64,000 nt of DNA from Microvirga lupini. GTDB taxonomy: Bacteria; Pseudomonadota; Alphaproteobacteria; Rhizobiales; Beijerinckiaceae. Below are positions 1-8,599 of this stretch, in pieces (within the stretch, counting starts at the first letter, position 1; every line of letters begins with the position of its first letter). Made by a program: the position numbers and the translations under genes. Under the pieces are notes generated by a model. The model worked only from the letters and a program-made list of their open reading frames with translations. It was not told the DNA's origin and did no database searches. The stretch is from contig NZ_JACHWB010000003.1 of the NCBI RefSeq assembly GCF_014191055.1, positions 62,001-126,000 of the forward strand, in the 5' to 3' direction.

Positions 1-55
1 GGAGAACCGAACCGGTCACCATCCGTTGAAGGTCAAACCATTCATAAAGGGGCCC

Positions 56-433
56 ATGATGGATCCGTTCGTTTCGGCACTGGAAGAACTCGCGGAAGCC
101 CTGCTCGCGGGAGAGGATCCGAAAGGCGCATTGCAGGACATCGCTCAGGAGCACAACCTGCCGGCCCCGGCCTTGCGCAATCGGGCCATCCGGGCATTTG
201 GGCCGCTAGAAACCTACAAGCAGCGCCAGGCAGAGCTGAAGAAGGAGCGCGAGCAGACCGCCCGCCGCCGTGATCCGGTTTTTGCCGGCGCTTCGTTTCT
301 GGCTGCAATCGCAAGCCTCAACCCAAAGCTGAGCGCCGAAGACAGACAGGCTGAGATCGAGCGTCTCGCGGCCGAATACGACGTGGATCCCGCCGCACAC
401 AAGGATGCCATCGAGCGGCTGCGCCGGCGCTGA
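56..433 (+). CDS. Hypothetical protein, charged and helical, 125 aa
   Basis: I do not recognise a family. The protein starts MMDPFVSALEELAEALL and is rich in Glu, Arg and Ala, with predicted helices throughout and no signal peptide or membrane segment. It ends in a basic tail (ERLRRR). I chose the ATG that follows an AAAGGGG ribosome binding site by a few bases; a TTG 30 bases upstream in frame is less likely, and a second ATG follows directly. It converges on the membrane-protein gene downstream with only 15 bases between the stops. A small cytoplasmic or DNA-associated protein would fit, but no function can be assigned. Confidence 0.7.
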   Translation: MMDPFVSALEELAEALLAGEDPKGALQDIAQEHNLPAPALRNRAIRAFGPLETYKQRQAELKKEREQTARRRDPVFAGASFLAAIASLNPKLSAEDRQAEIERLAAEYDVDPAAHKDAIERLRRR

Positions 434-448
434 ATCCGATGGCAAAGG

Positions 449-1222
449 TCAGGTGCGTAGAAAGTTGAGGCAACCTGCGGGCAGTCCGGCTCCGGTCACG
501 AGGATGGCGCCGTGCCGAAACAGCCACCATCCCGACTGCCCTCTGGCCAGCCGGACGACCGCAAGCTCTCCGCTGGCGTCCATCCAGACCAGTTGCGCAC
601 CAGCTGACGCTAGCGATCTGACGGCGTGGTCCTGTCCGGCGCCTGGGGCAAACAGCACAGTGGCGAACTCGTTACCTCTCAACGGCCAAATCCCCAAAGC
701 TCCCGCGCCGAGAACCAGAAGAACCACCAATGTGCGGGCCGGGTCGGCCGACCGGACAAACTGGGGGGTGCCATCCTTGGGCCCCTTCAGGATCCATCCG
801 AAAACCACCGGCACGAGGCCGAAGAGGCCCACCCAGAGGAGATCCCAGAAAAGCCGGTTGATGCTGTCCATTCGGATGCGGTGGATTCCGAGCAACCAAT
901 GGGACAGGAGAGCATCGACGATGTGCCAAGCTCCAAAGCCGATCAGGATGCCTGCAAAGAGACTGCGGCCCGACATCCCTGCGGGCGAACCGCGCGATCT
1001 CCACAGCATCCAGAGTCCTGCTGCGGCAACCCCATACATCAGGGCATGGAAATATCCATCGGCCGCGACCTGGAACCGGATATCCCCGCCGTTGATGGCG
1101 CTTAGGAGATGATGCCACTGGAGGATCTGGTGGAGCAAAATACCGTCGAAAAATCCGCCGAGAGCAAAGCCAAGGACATAGCCTGGCCAGGGCTGGGAAC
1201 GTCGGGATGCGGTGGGAGCCAC
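449..1222 (-). CDS. DUF2243 family integral membrane protein
   Basis: The N-terminal half carries the family's hallmark, GFFDGILLHQILQWHHLLS, with paired His residues, followed by HALMYGVAAAGLWMLWR and further hydrophobic segments (roughly residues 12-30, 55-75, 85-110, 125-150, 165-185). The family is an uncharacterised inner-membrane group often annotated only as a predicted membrane protein. After residue 190 there is a soluble C-terminal extension of about 70 residues that I do not recognise. The start is a GTG with a GAGG motif upstream. The conserved His residues could bind a metal or haem, but that is inference. Confidence 0.85.
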   Translation of the reverse strand: MAPTASRRSQPWPGYVLGFALGGFFDGILLHQILQWHHLLSAINGGDIRFQVAADGYFHALMYGVAAAGLWMLWRSRGSPAGMSGRSLFAGILIGFGAWHIVDALLSHWLLGIHRIRMDSINRLFWDLLWVGLFGLVPVVFGWILKGPKDGTPQFVRSADPARTLVVLLVLGAGALGIWPLRGNEFATVLFAPGAGQDHAVRSLASAGAQLVWMDASGELAVVRLARGQSGWWLFRHGAILVTGAGLPAGCLNFLRT

Positions 1223-1404
1223 GATGCAGCCTCGGTTCGAGAGGAGTTCAATTCTTTCAACCGCCGGTGATGATCTGAAGTTTCAAAGGTTAATCCAAGT
1301 TAACGAATGTAGTGTCTGTGTCGGGTTCCTGACAGACGAGCGAAAGCTCGCTCAGGTAGGATTCGAATCAACAACACAACGAACGATTTCCAGGGGGCGC
1401 AACC

Positions 1405-1539
1405 ATGGCCATCCGAATGTCGGTCGTCCTCTTCCTCAGCAGGGAGAGCGAAGGCTGCTTGTCGGTCCATGAGGTGCCAGATGAAGAGCAGGAAAAGAAA
1501 GCCTTTCGCCGCCGACGCACGCCGCTTTGCAAAGCTTGA
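1405..1539 (+). CDS. Possible small protein, 44 aa
   Basis: An ATG 8 bases after an AGGGGG ribosome binding site opens a 44-codon frame beginning MAIRMSVVLFLSRESEGC and ending in a basic stretch (KKAFRRRRTPLCKA). It overlaps, in another frame, the next small ORF. The strong ribosome site is the main support. Codon use does not decide between the two frames and I recognise no homologue. Confidence 0.25.
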   Translation: MAIRMSVVLFLSRESEGCLSVHEVPDEEQEKKAFRRRRTPLCKA

Positions 1540-1678
1540 GCGGGAACTTAAAGCCGTCGAGGCGCAGATTGCCCTTATCGAGAAGGATGCAGAGCTCAAA
1601 CTCGCCGTGCAGGATCACTTCACGTTGTGGAGGCGTCCCAACTTGTTTGCACCCTGGCCGATTGGAGTTCAGCACTGA
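1481..1678 (+). CDS. Possible small coiled-coil protein, 65 aa
   Basis: The frame starts MKSRKRKPFAADARRFAK and continues as an amphipathic helix rich in Glu, Lys, Ala and Leu (about residues 13-45), which looks like real protein rather than chance. GAGGTG lies just upstream, a little close to the ATG; an in-frame ATG 12 bases earlier is an alternative start. It overlaps the preceding 44-codon frame by 59 bases, so both cannot easily be ancient genes. The function is unknown. Confidence 0.4.
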   Translation: MKSRKRKPFAADARRFAKLERELKAVEAQIALIEKDAELKLAVQDHFTLWRRPNLFAPWPIGVQH

Positions 1679-1874
1679 TACTCAATCTGCTCAATCTATC
1701 TTATCGAGACCGATAGAGCCGGTTGAGCGCTGCCGTCCAGCGTTGGGGCTATAACGCCACGGTGGCCAAGATGAAGGCGATCAGGACGAGGGGCATCATC
1801 CCCTTTGTGACGCAGAAATATTGCGCATCGTCATGGAGCAATCTGCCACATCTTCAGTCTGCTCCGATGAGACG

Positions 1875-2624
1875 TCAGAATGGGATGTGCTGTCCATCCC
1901 AAGCAAAGAACCCTCCGCTGTCTGCCGGCGAGAGGCCATTCAGCACATTGAGCAGGCGCTCGGCTGCATAGGCAGGGGTGAAGAGCTTTCCGCTCTCGAC
2001 TCCGCTTTGAAAGGGCTGGCTCAAAGCCGTGTCGACGGTGCCAGGATGGAGGGCGACACAGATGGCGTCTGGCTTCTGGCGCCGGAGTTCGACTGCGAGC
2101 GTGCGCATGAGCTGGTTGAGAGCAGCTTTTGACGCGCGATAGCCGTACCATCCGCCGAGCCGGTTGTCCTCGATGCTGCCGACACGAGCAGACATCACGG
2201 CGAAAATGCTCTTCCCGCCTTTTGGCAACAGCGGCAACATGTGCTTGGCGACCAGCGCCGGCCCGATGGCATTGACGCGAAAGCTCTTGGCCAGAAGTTC
2301 GGGGTCGAGACTGCGATAGGTTTTCTCGGGCTGATAATCTGCGGCATGGAGCAATCCTGTTGCCACAAGAACAAGACGCAGGGGAGCACCGTCCCGAAGT
2401 CCCTCGGCCGCGGCGGCAATACTGGGCTCGTTCTCGATGTCGATAATATCTGCTCGTACGCCTGGGTCCTCGCTGCCCAACCCTCTTCGCGACAGGGCAT
2501 GGACTGCTTCAAAGTCTGCATTCGCCAGCAGCTGAGTGACGGCCCCTCCAATCCCGCCAGACGCACCGATGACAGCGGCTCGCGAGGGATGCTCAAGGCT
2601 AGCTAGCAGGTTCAATGGATCCAT
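1875..2624 (-). CDS. Short-chain dehydrogenase/reductase (SDR) of the C-factor-like group
   Basis: A classical single-domain SDR of 249 aa. It has the dinucleotide-binding glycine motif GASGGIGGAV near residue 20, a Ser region (VMSARVGSI) near residue 143 and the catalytic YxxxK as YGYRASK near residue 160. HPGTVDT, which follows, is typical of the C-factor/sniffer-like subgroup of small carbonyl reductases. The substrate cannot be told from sequence. It lies downstream of, and on the same strand as, the hydroxyproline genes, but a 111-base gap separates them, so membership of that operon is only possible. Confidence 0.88.
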   Translation of the reverse strand: MDPLNLLASLEHPSRAAVIGASGGIGGAVTQLLANADFEAVHALSRRGLGSEDPGVRADIIDIENEPSIAAAAEGLRDGAPLRLVLVATGLLHAADYQPEKTYRSLDPELLAKSFRVNAIGPALVAKHMLPLLPKGGKSIFAVMSARVGSIEDNRLGGWYGYRASKAALNQLMRTLAVELRRQKPDAICVALHPGTVDTALSQPFQSGVESGKLFTPAYAAERLLNVLNGLSPADSGGFFAWDGQHIPF

Positions 2625-2735
2625 TGGAAACCAAACAGGAATGACGCTCGATTATGTGCGGCGCTTCTTATGAAGGGAAAGGCCTTTCACCCCGATCTGC
2701 GTCCTGCTCCCACACTTGTGAGGAAAGCAGGCGGA

Positions 2736-3971
2736 TCAGAAGCGCTGAGCGGAGAACGGACTCGGGTCGATGGGCCCCGGCCGCCCCTCGATCATGACCG
2801 CTACCATCTGGGCAGTCACCGCAGCCTGGGTTAGGCCATAATGCCCGTGGCCGAAGGCATAGATCACGCGTCGGTCCCGTCCGGCAGGTCCGATCACCGG
2901 CAGCGAATCCGGAATCGAGGGCCGGAAGCCCATCCATCGCTTTGCGGCCGGCCCGGCCTTGAGATGAGGCAGGAAGCGTGTCAGGCGCTGCACCATGGCA
3001 TCGGTTCGGCTGTGGTTGGGCGCGGCCTCAAGCCCGGCGAACTCCACCGCGCCACCAACCCGGTCGCCGGTGTCGAGAGGCGTCGTGACGAAGCCCTCGC
3101 CCTCGAACATGATGGGCCGGCCGATCCCGAACCTGCCCTTCGTGTATGTCGCATTGTAGCCCCGCTCCGTATCAAGCGGGATTCGGTCGCCGAGTTGAGC
3201 GGCCAAGGCCCGCGACCAGATACCAGCCGAGATCACGACTTGGTCGACGGCCACTCGCTGGTCGGCGCCGTCCGTCCGAACATGGATGAACTCGCCCTTC
3301 GGCTCGATCTGCAGGGCGTTCGCCGCGACATGGACAGCACCGCGGTCCAACGCGAGCCGCAAGAGATCACCGGCCAGAATGGCCGGATCGGACACATGGC
3401 ATGCATCGGGATAGAGCACGGCGGCTTCCACATTGCGGAGCGCGGGCTCCAGATCGCCGAGCGCCGCAGGGTTCAGGGCGTGCGCCTCGACCCCGAAACC
3501 ACGCTGACGCTCAATAATGTCCTGCGAGCGAAGAAAGTCGCCTTGATGCCTCCATACGGAGAGAATCCCGTTCTCCCTGAGGTGCCCATTCAGATTCAGG
3601 GATGCCAGAAGGTTCTTCCAGGCCGGCAGCGATTCTGCATTGATCGAGCGGATCGCCCCGATGCTGGCCTTGATGCGGGAGGGCGACGAGGCCAGCAGGA
3701 AGCGCATGAGCCATGGTGTGAGATGCGGCAGGTAGCCTGGCCGGATGGTTAGGGGCCCGAGCGGATCCATGAGCCAGCGCGGCAGGTTGCGCCACGCCTT
3801 TGGCGAGGCGAGCGGCATGATGTCGGTATGGGCGATCCAACCTGCATTGCCGTCCGTCGGGCGCCCCTGCATGCCGCCCGGCTCGATCAGCACGACCTCA
3901 TGGCCTCTGTCGAGCAAGGCATGCGCGGTGGCAAGCCCGACGACACCGGCTCCGATAATCGCGATCCGCAT
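2736..3971 (-). CDS. FAD-dependent D-amino-acid dehydrogenase, probable D-hydroxyproline dehydrogenase
   Basis: A 411-aa flavoprotein of the DAO/DadA fold. The FAD-binding GxGxxG motif is at the N-terminus (IIGAGVVGLATAHALLDRG), and the C-terminal FAD contact WMGFRPSIPDSLPVIGPAG is typical of DadA-like enzymes. It sits 27 bases downstream of the 4-hydroxyproline 2-epimerase in one transcription unit. In hydroxyproline catabolism an enzyme of this family oxidises cis-4-hydroxy-D-proline, made by the epimerase, to pyrroline-4-hydroxy-2-carboxylate. The context makes that role more likely than general D-amino-acid oxidation. It is probably peripheral to the inner membrane and feeds electrons to quinone, as known for DadA relatives. 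Confidence 0.85.
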   Translation of the reverse strand: MRIAIIGAGVVGLATAHALLDRGHEVVLIEPGGMQGRPTDGNAGWIAHTDIMPLASPKAWRNLPRWLMDPLGPLTIRPGYLPHLTPWLMRFLLASSPSRIKASIGAIRSINAESLPAWKNLLASLNLNGHLRENGILSVWRHQGDFLRSQDIIERQRGFGVEAHALNPAALGDLEPALRNVEAAVLYPDACHVSDPAILAGDLLRLALDRGAVHVAANALQIEPKGEFIHVRTDGADQRVAVDQVVISAGIWSRALAAQLGDRIPLDTERGYNATYTKGRFGIGRPIMFEGEGFVTTPLDTGDRVGGAVEFAGLEAAPNHSRTDAMVQRLTRFLPHLKAGPAAKRWMGFRPSIPDSLPVIGPAGRDRRVIYAFGHGHYGLTQAAVTAQMVAVMIEGRPGPIDPSPFSAQRF

Positions 3972-3998
3972 GGTTTGTCCCTGAAGCAGGCTTAAGGT

Positions 3999-5015
3999 CT
4001 AGCGGCTCTGGTCGACGACCTGGAAGCCATTGGCGAAGGGATCCCGGTCGTCGATGAAGATGGTGTTGAACCCGGTCACCCGCGCCCAGCCCTCGATGGA
4101 CGGGATGATCGCATCCCGGTCGCCCACCTTGGTTCGCCCCTCGATGCGTCCCGTGAAGGTCGAGCCGATGATGCTCTCGTGCACGAAGGCATCGCCCTCT
4201 TTCAAGGCTCCGCGGGCGGCCAGATGCGCCATGCGGGCGGAGGTGCCTGTGCCGCAGGGCGAGCGGTCGATGGCCTTGTCGCCATAGAATACGGCATTGC
4301 GCGCCGTGCTGCCGGGATTCTGGGCCTTCCCAGTCCAGAGAACGTGTGTCAGGCGATTGATGGCCGGGTTCTCGGGATGAGCGATCTGGTAGCGCGCATT
4401 GAAGGCCTCACGCAGCTTCGGGCTCCAGCGCAGGATGTCTGACGGATCGACGTTTGCCAGATCCGAATAGAGCGTCTGCGGCTCCACGATAGCGTAGAAG
4501 TTGCCGCCATAGGCCACATCGACCATGAGGTGCCCAAGCCCTTCGACCTCGACTTCGTAGCCGGTGCCGTAGAGGAACGACGGGATGTTGGTGATGCGCA
4601 CCCGCTCCACGAAGGGGCCGTTCTGCTCGTAGCGCGCCTCGACCACGCCTGCCGGCGTGTCCAGCCGCAGCAGGCCCGGGGTCTTGGGATGGATCAGGCC
4701 GTTCTCAAGCGCGATGGTCACCGTGCCGATCGTGCCATGGCCGCACATGGGCAGACAGCCCGAGGTCTCGATGAACAGGATGCCCACGTCGCAATCGGGC
4801 CGCGTCGGCGGGTAGAGAATCGAGCCGGACATCATGTCGTGGCCGCGCGGCTCGAACATCAAGCCGGTGCGGATCCAGTCATACTCCGCCAGGAAGTGCT
4901 GGCGCCTGTCGAACATCGTGTCCCCTTTAAGCTGGGGAATGCTGCCGCCACCCACCACGCGAACCGGGTTGCCGCAGGTATGACCATCGATGCAGAAGAA
5001 GGTGTGGCGCGCCAT
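3999..5015 (-). CDS. 4-hydroxyproline 2-epimerase (proline racemase family)
   Basis: A 338-aa member of the proline racemase superfamily. Both catalytic cysteines are present: Cys91 in LPMCGHGTIG and Cys254 in DRSPCGTGTSAR. That pair marks racemases and epimerases, while trans-3-hydroxyproline dehydratases replace one Cys with Thr or Ser. The enzyme interconverts trans-4-hydroxy-L-proline and cis-4-hydroxy-D-proline, the first step of bacterial hydroxyproline degradation. It lies between the deaminase and the FAD dehydrogenase of the same pathway, on one strand, which supports the assignment over proline racemase. The ATG start gives the usual N-terminus (HTFFCIDGHTCGNPVRVV). Confidence 0.92.
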   Translation of the reverse strand: MARHTFFCIDGHTCGNPVRVVGGGSIPQLKGDTMFDRRQHFLAEYDWIRTGLMFEPRGHDMMSGSILYPPTRPDCDVGILFIETSGCLPMCGHGTIGTVTIALENGLIHPKTPGLLRLDTPAGVVEARYEQNGPFVERVRITNIPSFLYGTGYEVEVEGLGHLMVDVAYGGNFYAIVEPQTLYSDLANVDPSDILRWSPKLREAFNARYQIAHPENPAINRLTHVLWTGKAQNPGSTARNAVFYGDKAIDRSPCGTGTSARMAHLAARGALKEGDAFVHESIIGSTFTGRIEGRTKVGDRDAIIPSIEGWARVTGFNTIFIDDRDPFANGFQVVDQSR

Positions 5016-5086
5016 GGCCTCACTCGCATTTTCACAAAGTTTTCATTGAAGGCGAAGGCGGGGCTCACATGCCCCGCCACGGCTTA

Positions 5087-6016
5087 TCAGGCGGCAGGCC
5101 TCAGGCCGACATCCGGCAGCTTTGGACGGTTCTCCAGTGCCTTGGCCATGACGTCTTCAACGTGAGCGCGATCCTGGCCTTCGAGCGGAAGACGCGGCGG
5201 ACGGGTAAGCGCAGAACCGCGTCCCATGATGTGTTCGCACAGCTTGATGCACTGCACGAGATCGGGCCGCGCATCGAGATGCAGGAGCGGCATGAACCAC
5301 TCGTAGAGCGCCCTCGCCTCCTCGTAGCGTCCGGCCTTTGCCAGACGGAACAGGGTCTCGCCCTCCTGCGGGAAGGCATTCGACATGCCGGAGATCCAGC
5401 CCGCAGCGCCGAGCATTACGCTCTCGACCACCACATCGTCGAGCCCTGCGAACAGGACGAAGCGGTCGCCGACCATGTTCTTGGTGTCGATGAAACGGCG
5501 GGTGTCGCCGGAGGAATCCTTGAAGCACACGATGGTCTCGCAATCGGCGAGCGAGGCCAGAATATCGGGTGTTACGTCGTTCTTGTAGATCGGCGGGTTG
5601 TTGTAGACCATGACCGGCAAGTCGGTGGCCTTGGCGACGCCTCGGAAATGGGCGGCGGTCTCGTGCGGCTTGGAGGAATAGACCAGGGCCGGCATGACCA
5701 TCACGCCATCGACACCGACGCGCGCGGCCTCCTTGGCCACTTCGGAAGCGAACTGAGTGGTGAACTCGGCGATGCCGGCGATCACCGGCACCCGGCCGCG
5801 GGCCACGCTCTTGGCAGTCTCCATGACGGCCACCTTTTCGGAACGGCTCAGCGAGGTATTCTCACCGACAGTGCCGCAGACGATGAGGCCGGAGACACCG
5901 TCCCGGATTAAGCCATCCAGCACTTTGGCCGTTGCATCGAGATCAAGATCATAGTTCGGCCTGAACTGGGTGGTGACCGCGGGAAATACACCTTCCCAAC
6001 CAATCTTGTTCGCCAT
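5087..6016 (-). CDS. Dihydrodipicolinate synthase-family lyase, probable pyrroline-4-hydroxy-2-carboxylate deaminase
   Basis: A 309-aa TIM-barrel class I lyase. The Schiff-base Lys166 is in CFKDSSGD, the Tyr138 of the catalytic relay is in MVYNNPP, and the substrate-carboxylate loop is GTVGENTSLS near residue 48. DHDPS itself has GTTGE; the changed loop and the neighbours argue against lysine synthesis. In hydroxyproline pathways this family member deaminates pyrroline-4-hydroxy-2-carboxylate to 2-oxoglutarate semialdehyde. It is the first gene of the operon and faces the GntR regulator across the operator. The semialdehyde dehydrogenase needed to finish the pathway is not in the window. Confidence 0.87.
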   Translation of the reverse strand: MANKIGWEGVFPAVTTQFRPNYDLDLDATAKVLDGLIRDGVSGLIVCGTVGENTSLSRSEKVAVMETAKSVARGRVPVIAGIAEFTTQFASEVAKEAARVGVDGVMVMPALVYSSKPHETAAHFRGVAKATDLPVMVYNNPPIYKNDVTPDILASLADCETIVCFKDSSGDTRRFIDTKNMVGDRFVLFAGLDDVVVESVMLGAAGWISGMSNAFPQEGETLFRLAKAGRYEEARALYEWFMPLLHLDARPDLVQCIKLCEHIMGRGSALTRPPRLPLEGQDRAHVEDVMAKALENRPKLPDVGLRPAA

Positions 6017-6052
6017 TGCGCACCTGCTTCCGATGGTCGATTGAACTTCGTT

Positions 6053-6083
6053 ATTGTAGATTGTATAAAATCTACACTGTCAA
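6053..6083 (-). promoter_or_regulatory. Promoter and GntR-type operator of the hydroxyproline operon
   Basis: On the minus strand TTGACA is followed 19 bases later by TACAAT, a plausible promoter for the deaminase gene. Between and over them lies a perfect inverted repeat, TGTAGATT-n6-AATCTACA (6055-6076). A FadR-type repressor binding here would block RNA polymerase. The site sits between the operon and the divergent gntR gene, so it probably also controls gntR itself. Confidence 0.6.
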
Positions 6084-6115
6084 GCGTAACCCTGCTCTCC
6101 TACGACGTGAGTTTG

Positions 6116-6835
6116 ATGACGAACCGAGCTGCAACTGCACCAAAGCCTCCGCTGAAGCCTCTCCAGCACCGGACGATTTCAGCTTCGGTGGCGGAGGAAC
6201 TGCGCCGGCGTATTGTGGACGGCGAATTCCAGGCCGGCTTCCAGCTCCGGCAGGAGGCGCTCGCTGTGGAGTTCGGTATCAGCCGGATCCCAGTTCGCGA
6301 GGCTTTGATGCAGCTCGAGGCCGAGGGGCTTGTGAAGATCCATCCCCACCGGGGCGCTATCGTCTCGGCGCTCTCGCCGGAGGAAGTCGAGGAGCTGTTC
6401 GAGCTCCGAGCACTGCTCGAGCCGCGCCTCCTCGAGGCTTCGGCTCCGCACCTAGCGGAAGCGGACTACCAACGGTTGACAGACATCCTGCGGGAATACA
6501 GCTCGGAGCTTCATGCCATGCAGGTGAGCCGCTGGGGCGAGCTGAACCGGGAATTCCACATGGTCCTGTACCAGCATGCGGTCCAGCCCCGCTCGCTCGC
6601 CATCGTGGCAAATCTCCTGCAGGAATGCGACCGACATACCCGCCTTCAGCTCACTCTGACCGATGGACGCGCACGAGCTGAGGCCGAACACGACGAGCTG
6701 CTTCGCCTCTGCGTCGAAGGGCAGATCGAGCAAGCCTGCAAGCTCCTGAAATCGCATATTGAAGGCGCCGGCAAGTCGCTCCTGAAATACATCCACGAGC
6801 ATCAGCAGGACGGCAGGACCGCGGAACCGGTCTAG
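6116..6835 (+). CDS. GntR family transcriptional regulator (FadR/FCD subgroup)
   Basis: The N-terminal winged helix (about residues 20-85) contains EELRRRIVDGEFQAG, FGISRIPVREALMQLEAEG and HRGAIVS, standard for GntR proteins. The C-terminal all-helical FCD ligand domain (about 95-225) includes ELRALLEPRLLEASA and the Asp/His metal-ligand pattern (NREFHMVLY, EHDELLRL). It is divergent from the hydroxyproline genes and is probably their ligand-responsive repressor, with a pathway intermediate as inducer; that is inference. I placed the start at the ATG giving MTNRAATAPKPP; upstream in-frame GTG and TTG codons would run into the operator. Confidence 0.9.
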   Translation: MTNRAATAPKPPLKPLQHRTISASVAEELRRRIVDGEFQAGFQLRQEALAVEFGISRIPVREALMQLEAEGLVKIHPHRGAIVSALSPEEVEELFELRALLEPRLLEASAPHLAEADYQRLTDILREYSSELHAMQVSRWGELNREFHMVLYQHAVQPRSLAIVANLLQECDRHTRLQLTLTDGRARAEAEHDELLRLCVEGQIEQACKLLKSHIEGAGKSLLKYIHEHQQDGRTAEPV

Positions 6836-7549
6836 CTACGAACCCTGAAAGGCGGGCTCGGCCTGCTGCTTCATGCGGATCTTCGCCTGACGGGTCATCC
6901 AGACGGTGAGCACTATGGTTGCCACAAGCCCGACGGTCAGCAAAACCCAGTTTATCAAGCTGGCGCTCCCTTCCGCGGCAGTTCGACCGATCACGCCGAT
7001 CCAGACGTTCTGAACCGTCCCAGGCACGATCCCGATGGCAGTCGCCAGCAGGAAGGAGCCGAGGCGAACGCCGGTAACCCCGAAGGCATAATTCTCGACA
7101 GCGAAGGGCGTAACCGGCGTCAGCCGAGCCAGCACGATGGTCTTGAAGGTCTCCTCATGGGCGACAGTGTCGACGGCCTTCATGGCCGGGTGCCGATCGA
7201 GGAACCGTTTGACCCTCTTCCGGGCAAGATAGCGGCTGATCAGGAAAGAGATCAGGGCTGCCGTCATGCCACCGAGGAAGCAGATGGCCAGAGCCCACCA
7301 GCCATAGGCGACCGCCACGGCCAGCGTCAGCGGCACACCTGGGACGAGCAGAACGGTGCAGATCACATAGGCGATGCTGACCACTACCACGCCCAACGCT
7401 CCCATCCCCTGCGCCCAACGGCTGAAGCCCTGCAGCCACTGGTCCACGGGCAGCAGGAACCAGGCGGCGATGAGGGCAACGAAGCCGATCACGGATGCGG
7501 CAGCAAGCCAGATGAATTTTCGGTTGGTGGATGCGGGTGGTGAGGACAC
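6836..7549 (-). CDS. TVP38/TMEM64 family membrane protein
   Basis: A 237-aa inner-membrane protein with five or six hydrophobic segments. It has the SNARE-associated/DedA-like core: PGVPLTLAVAVAYGWWALA, then GGMTAALISFLISRYLARKR, and the conserved ARLTPVTPFAVENYAFGVT with FLLATAIGIVPGTVQNVWIG. The family is implicated in lipid flipping and membrane homeostasis; the substrate here is unknown. The GTG start has GAGAAG upstream. The stop directly abuts the stop of the convergent gntR gene, so the two transcripts probably overlap. Confidence 0.88.
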   Translation of the reverse strand: MSSPPASTNRKFIWLAAASVIGFVALIAAWFLLPVDQWLQGFSRWAQGMGALGVVVVSIAYVICTVLLVPGVPLTLAVAVAYGWWALAICFLGGMTAALISFLISRYLARKRVKRFLDRHPAMKAVDTVAHEETFKTIVLARLTPVTPFAVENYAFGVTGVRLGSFLLATAIGIVPGTVQNVWIGVIGRTAAEGSASLINWVLLTVGLVATIVLTVWMTRQAKIRMKQQAEPAFQGS

Positions 7550-7728
7550 GGGCTTCTCGGTTGGCCGAAGCCAAACGCTCGATTGTTCCTGCCGTTCCAG
7601 GACAGCGAAGGTTAAGTTGGAGATGGAACGCTATTGCTCGCTCCCTTCGAATTGCTGCCGATCATGGCTTCCTTTGTCGATATGGAGAGCGGTACCATCC
7701 TGTTTCCGAACGGAGATGCGACTCGACG

Positions 7729-8448
7729 ATGACAGGTGATCCTCCCAATCGGCTTCTGACGATCCTGCCTCCTGAAGACCTTCGGTGGCTGGAAGCCCAA
7801 CTCGAATGCACACAGCTCTCACGGGGCGAAGTGCTTGCTGAAGAGGGTGAGCTTCTCCAACACACCTATTTCCCCCAATCCGCTGTTGTCTCCCTCGTTC
7901 GGACATTGAAAGACGGCCAAGTTGCCGAAATGGCCACGTTTGGCCGCGAGGGATTGGTAGGCTTGGCGTTCGAAGGTATCCCGCTTCAATCCTTCGGGCG
8001 CTATACCGTGCAAATTCCAGGCGCGGCGCTACGCATCGATACCATGGGCTTGCACAAGGCAAGTCTTGTACGGCCTGCTATCAGGAGCATGATCCTTCGC
8101 TATACTGAGCTCCTCATGTCCCTGACCTTGCGATCGGCGGCTTGCAATGCAGCCCACAGCGTCGAAGCGAGGGCCGGCCGGTGGATCATTGCGACCTGTG
8201 ATCGCGTCAACCGCCAGAATATTCCCCTCACGCATGAGTTTTTGGCAGAAATGCTCGGCGTCCAACGCTCGACGGTCAGCATGGTTCTGCATGGCTTCCA
8301 GAGCAGAGGGCTCATTCACCAGGGGCGCGGAAGCATTACCGTCGTCGACCGGCCCGGCCTCCAGCAGGCGGCCTGTGAGTGCTATGGCGCCTTGCGTGAG
8401 AAATACGAGAAACTGCTGCCGGTTGTGGGAGGCACCGCTCATTCCTAG
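7729..8448 (+). CDS. Crp/Fnr family transcriptional regulator
   Basis: A 239-aa regulator. The N-terminal cyclic-nucleotide-binding-like beta barrel (about residues 10-120) lacks the Fnr cysteine cluster and the usual cAMP-binding Arg-Ser pair, so the signal is unclear. The C-terminal winged helix (about 150-220) has LTHEFLAEMLGVQRSTVSMVLHG as recognition helices. Many alphaproteobacterial regulators of this type act in stress or light responses. I used the ATG giving MTGDPPNRLLTILPPEDL; the open frame extends further upstream but without a convincing ribosome site. Confidence 0.88.
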   Translation: MTGDPPNRLLTILPPEDLRWLEAQLECTQLSRGEVLAEEGELLQHTYFPQSAVVSLVRTLKDGQVAEMATFGREGLVGLAFEGIPLQSFGRYTVQIPGAALRIDTMGLHKASLVRPAIRSMILRYTELLMSLTLRSAACNAAHSVEARAGRWIIATCDRVNRQNIPLTHEFLAEMLGVQRSTVSMVLHGFQSRGLIHQGRGSITVVDRPGLQQAACECYGALREKYEKLLPVVGGTAHS

Positions 8449-8503
8449 CGAGGTCGGAAGGCCAATCGGCAGGAGAAGTGCCGGCCGGAGGCTCCAACAA
8501 AAA

Positions 8504-8580
8504 TGGCGACTCCGGTAGGGCTCGAACCTACGACCTGCCGCTTAGAAGGCGGCTGCTCTATCCAGCTGAGCTACGGAGCC
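8504..8580 (-). tRNA. tRNA-Arg (anticodon TCT)
   Basis: A complete cloverleaf is readable on the minus strand. The acceptor stem GGCTCCG pairs with CGGAGTC, the anticodon loop CTTCTAA is flanked by GCCGC/GCGGC, the T loop is GGTTCGAACC, and CCA is encoded. The anticodon UCU reads AGA and AGG. Confidence 0.97.
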
Positions 8581-8599
8581 GTCCGGCGGGGCCTTGACC

